This document shows positions 61,810-64,000 of a DNA stretch of 64,000 bases, piece after piece. The stretch spans positions 1 through 64,000 of the forward strand of contig CATLOT010000010.1 of assembly GCA_950054155.1 (NCBI GenBank), given 5' to 3'. The position numbers and the translations under genes are program-made. Below the pieces are notes generated by a model that was given only the letters and a program-made list of their open reading frames with translations, did not search any database and was not told the origin of the DNA. The stretch comes from an uncultured Bacteriovoracaceae bacterium (GTDB taxonomy: Bacteria > Bdellovibrionota > Bacteriovoracia > Bacteriovoracales > Bacteriovoracaceae). Numbering within the stretch: position 1 is the stretch's first letter; every line of letters begins with the position of its first letter.

Positions 61810-62295
61810 ATGCTTAATTTTGTTCCTGAGGGTATTAAACAAACGGCCTTCGTGCGCCTCTTTGGTCTCGCTAAGATTCCTCTTATTTGGTTTATTCGCC
61901 CCAGTGTGCTTGAACTTAATGAGCGCGAAACGCGAATTAAAATTCCCTTCGTTCGAAAGAATAAAAACCATTTAGGCAGTATGTACTTTGGTGTCCTCTG
62001 TGCAGCAGCCGATATTGCCGGTGGCCTGGCCGCAATGGAGCATATTAAAAATAGTGGTAAGAAAATTAGCCTCTCCTTTAAGGACTTCAATGCTGAATTT
62101 CATAAGAGAGCGGAGGGAGATACGATCTTTCTTAATACACAGGGACCCGAGATTAAGGCTTTTATTGAGAAGGTGATCGCTAGTGGCGAGAGGGAAAATA
62201 TGACGGTCGATGTAGAGGCCAGGACTCCTGATCAATTCGGCGATGAGCCCGTGGCCACTTTCAAGTTAACACTTTCGTGTAAACTTAAGTCCTAG
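61810..62295 (+). CDS. DUF4442 hotdog-fold protein (thioesterase-like)
   Basis: A 161-aa protein with the hotdog layout: KIPLIWFIRPSVLELNERETRIKIP, NHLGSMYFGVLCAAADIAGGLAAM as the central helix, and a C-terminal sheet. The DUF4442 family is predicted to hydrolyse acyl-CoA or acyl-ACP; no activity can be read here. GGAG precedes the ATG, 17 nt after proC. Its TAG stop shares CTAG (62292-62295) with the convergent gene. Confidence 0.75.
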   Translation: MLNFVPEGIKQTAFVRLFGLAKIPLIWFIRPSVLELNERETRIKIPFVRKNKNHLGSMYFGVLCAAADIAGGLAAMEHIKNSGKKISLSFKDFNAEFHKRAEGDTIFLNTQGPEIKAFIEKVIASGERENMTVDVEARTPDQFGDEPVATFKLTLSCKLKS

Positions 62296-62588
62296 AACTC
62301 GGCTAGTTCGTCACAGACTACATCAACAATATCAAAACCGCCTTGATTACTCTGACCTTGAGTCAGGGTAAAGAGGCCTTCTGAACAATTAAAGCGCGCA
62401 TCAATCGACTTCTTTGAAACTTCCACGCTTTCACCGAAAGTGTCATCTTCGAGGCTTGTGAAAACGGGGGCACCAAACTGCGCCGTCAGACTTCCATAAA
62501 CCGCGACACCTTCTGATGCCTGGGCCTTTCTAAGACCGGATAGAGAGAACAAAGAAATAAGTGCTGTAAGAATAAGTAAGTTTTTCAT
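62292..62588 (-). CDS. Small exported protein of unknown function
   Basis: A 98-aa protein with signal peptide (MKNLLILTALISLFSLSGL, cleavage near AQASEG). The mature part is acidic with two cysteines (FNCSEG and VVCDE) that could form a disulfide, and Gly/Thr/Gln-rich beta-type sequence. No family recognised. Confidence 0.6.
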   Translation of the reverse strand: MKNLLILTALISLFSLSGLRKAQASEGVAVYGSLTAQFGAPVFTSLEDDTFGESVEVSKKSIDARFNCSEGLFTLTQGQSNQGGFDIVDVVCDELAEF

Positions 62589-62646
62589 GAGGCTATTTGT
62601 AATCTTTTCTCCTCATTTGTGCACATTATTTATTATCAAGTATAGT

Positions 62647-62663
62647 CATTAGAAATATTAATG
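62647..62663. promoter_or_regulatory. LysR-type operator candidate
   Basis: CATTA-N7-TAATG (62647-62663) contains the T-N11-A pattern and lies 34 bp before the start of the LysR gene at 62698, the typical autoregulatory position. Confidence 0.4.
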
Positions 62664-62697
62664 GGGTGCTGAGTCAAGTGCCTAAAAGGATGAAAGT

Positions 62698-63621
62698 TTG
62701 AATCTTTCTCATGTCAATTTAAACCATTTAAGGGTCTTTGAGTGTGTCTGCCGTAATAAAAGTATGACAAGGGCAGCTCTAGAGCTTCACCTTACTCAAA
62801 GTGGGGTGTCTCAAAATATCAAGGCACTCGAGGATATTCTCGGAGGAAAGCTCTTTGACCGTTATAAGGGAAGGCTTCTTCCTACACCCCAAGGCTCAAG
62901 GCTCTTTCATTTAGTGCATGGACAATTACGAGACCTCGAGGCCGAGCTCGCTGCTATTGCAGGAGTTGAGTTAAGTCTTCAGGGACGAATACGCATTGGT
63001 GTTCCCATTGAATATGGCAACCGCTTTGTCTTGCCCTTTGCCGCTCGTTTTATGAAAGAGCATCCCGGCGTTTCTCTTGAATTTACTTATGGTCACGCCG
63101 CTCAAATGAATGAACTGCTTTTGCAAGGGGAGCTTGAGTTTGCCATTGTTGACTCCTATGGCTTTTCTCCAGAGCTTCAGGTCGAAGATTTAGATTATGA
63201 GATCCATACTCTCTGTGCTCACCATAGTTATCTTGAAGGTCATAAAATCCCCTCAATACAAAAGGGGAGTTTTTTTAAAAAGCTTAAGTATGTTGCTTAC
63301 CTTCCCAGTCACCCCGTCCTTTCACGCTGGTTTCGCTTTCATTTAGGAAGGGAAATTAGTGACCTCAATATCGTGGCAACCTTAATGGATGTTCAGGGAG
63401 TGGCCCAACTCATCCTCAATGGTCTTGGTGTGGGGGTACTTCCTCTTCACGTTGTTCAGCGTTTAAGAAATGAAGGGCATGAGCTCATCGTCTTTGAGGG
63501 CTCTGGGCGTGAGTATCGAAACAGTTTAAGTCTGGTGAGTCTTAAAGGCAGAAGTTCTTCTTTTACGGTGACGACTTTTAAAGATGCCCTAAAAGAACAT
63601 CTCTACCAAAGAATGAATTAA
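62698..63621 (+). CDS. LysR-family transcriptional regulator
   Basis: A 307-aa regulator with winged helix NLNHLRVFECVCRNKSMTRAAL ... QSGVSQNIKALEDILGGKLFDR and a periplasmic-binding-protein-like effector domain (GRIRIGVPIEYGN, HPGVSLEFTYG). The start is TTG 62698; the upstream ATG is in another frame and hits a stop. Targets unknown. Its TAA shares TTAA (63618-63621) with the next gene. Confidence 0.88.
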   Translation: MNLSHVNLNHLRVFECVCRNKSMTRAALELHLTQSGVSQNIKALEDILGGKLFDRYKGRLLPTPQGSRLFHLVHGQLRDLEAELAAIAGVELSLQGRIRIGVPIEYGNRFVLPFAARFMKEHPGVSLEFTYGHAAQMNELLLQGELEFAIVDSYGFSPELQVEDLDYEIHTLCAHHSYLEGHKIPSIQKGSFFKKLKYVAYLPSHPVLSRWFRFHLGREISDLNIVATLMDVQGVAQLILNGLGVGVLPLHVVQRLRNEGHELIVFEGSGREYRNSLSLVSLKGRSSSFTVTTFKDALKEHLYQRMN

Positions 63622-64000
63622 GCTGGGTTGTCACTTGGAAAGTACTTGGTCTCAAGGGAGAATTTTTCTTCTATGAGTTTTTGCAGGAGCTGGACTCCAA
63701 ACTGTTCTGTCGCATTATGACCACCGGCAAACATATGAACGCCACTTTCTTTGGCCTCGTGCCAATCATGTTCACTCATCTCACCAGTGAGGTAAGAGTC
63801 TAGCCCTTGAAAACTTGCATCCATCCAACCGCTATTAGCACCTCCAGTGATGATGCCCATTGTTCTTAGGACTTGATCTTCATTAGGAGATGAGAGGTTG
63901 ATGTCGTGATCAAGAATCTCACTTAATTGCGCCTTTACTTCACTCGCTCTTCTCGGTGGAGAAAGCTCGCCTTTTAAGCCTGTCGGTGAGCCCTTGTAGT
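63618..64000 (-). CDS. NIF3/DUF34-family metal-binding protein, 3' part only
   Basis: The minus-strand frame is open from the stop at 63618 to the window edge; the ATG at 63860 is internal. Motifs GIITGGANSGW, GLDSYLTGEMSEHDWHEA and FAGGHNATEQFGVQLL are the C-terminal half of the NIF3 (YbgI, GTP cyclohydrolase 1 type 2-like) family, in which the Glu and His residues bind a di-metal site. The role of the family is uncertain. The N-terminal half lies outside the window. Confidence 0.88.
   Translation of the reverse strand, partial: YKGSPTGLKGELSPPRRASEVKAQLSEILDHDINLSSPNEDQVLRTMGIITGGANSGWMDASFQGLDSYLTGEMSEHDWHEAKESGVHMFAGGHNATEQFGVQLLQKLIEEKFSLETKYFPSDNPA

Noticed and set aside
1-64000. tRNA, rRNA, CRISPR, insertion sequences, prophage
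   Set aside because: I found no cloverleaf, repeat array, transposase or integrase. Small RNAs without strong structure could be missed by eye.

Overview
This 64 kb window is a gene-dense bacterial chromosome segment with moderate-to-low GC, short intergenic gaps and many start/stop overlaps. I see no tRNA, rRNA, CRISPR array, insertion sequence, prophage or integrase. The cell is Gram-negative: there is a predicted outer-membrane beta-barrel, a lipoprotein and many signal peptides. It respires: there is System II cytochrome c maturation, a c-type cytochrome and a full haem branch. Protein content (HD-GYP-like and PilZ-like proteins, a HemC-HemD fusion, a long PutA, many secreted proteins of unknown function) fits a Bdellovibrionota lineage such as Bacteriovorax/Halobacteriovorax. 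That placement is inference from family content, not proven.

Layout. 0-5.4 kb: partial unknown gene, an unusual G-poor/C-rich spacer, a 54-aa gene, deoC, a two-component system followed by a degenerate HD-GYP protein, and fabI. 5.4-8.6 kb: a 39-aa membrane peptide, a PAP2 phosphatase, msrA, a HAD phosphatase and a radical SAM/SPASM protein. 8.6-16.3 kb (minus strand): a haem operon in transcription order hemA, hemC-hemD fusion, hemL, histidine kinase, response regulator, hemE, hemN. 16.4-23.4 kb (plus): a membrane protein, an Na/Pi-cotransporter relative, a GMP reductase/IMPDH homologue, a PlsB-like acyltransferase, and infC-rpmI-rplT, with infC starting at AUU. 23.4-30.7 kb: feoAB, two convergent MscS channels, an acetylpolyamine amidohydrolase/GNAT pair and a LysR regulator. 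30.7-41.7 kb: a PqqD-like small protein, a split RsmB/RsmF-type methyltransferase, a DUF481 outer-membrane protein, PilZ, TsaC/Sua5, a glutaminase-dead AsnB homologue, then amt-asnB-FliG-like, and a secreted cysteine-hydrolase-like protein. 41.7-48.1 kb (minus): resB-resC-sensor kinase-apt and an acyltransferase-like membrane protein. 48.1-56.7 kb: a penicillin-acylase-family hydrolase, thiamine pyrophosphokinase, cytochrome c, a GNAT and a block of secreted or membrane proteins of unknown function. 56.7-64 kb: putA, proC, a thioesterase-like protein, a LysR regulator and a partial NIF3-family gene.

Themes. (1) Iron, haem and cytochromes are prominent: FeoAB imports Fe2+, the hem operon makes porphyrin, ResBC attaches haem to cytochrome c, and both the hem and res clusters carry their own sensor kinase. 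(2) Nitrogen and proline: Amt with AsnB, and PutA next to ProC. (3) Ends of convergent genes almost always overlap, often by sharing a palindromic stop (CTAG or TTAA); only two of about fourteen convergent junctions carry a recognisable terminator. (4) Several genes have a TATAAT-like hexamer 5-8 nt before the start codon and mostly no Shine-Dalgarno sequence, suggesting leaderless mRNAs.
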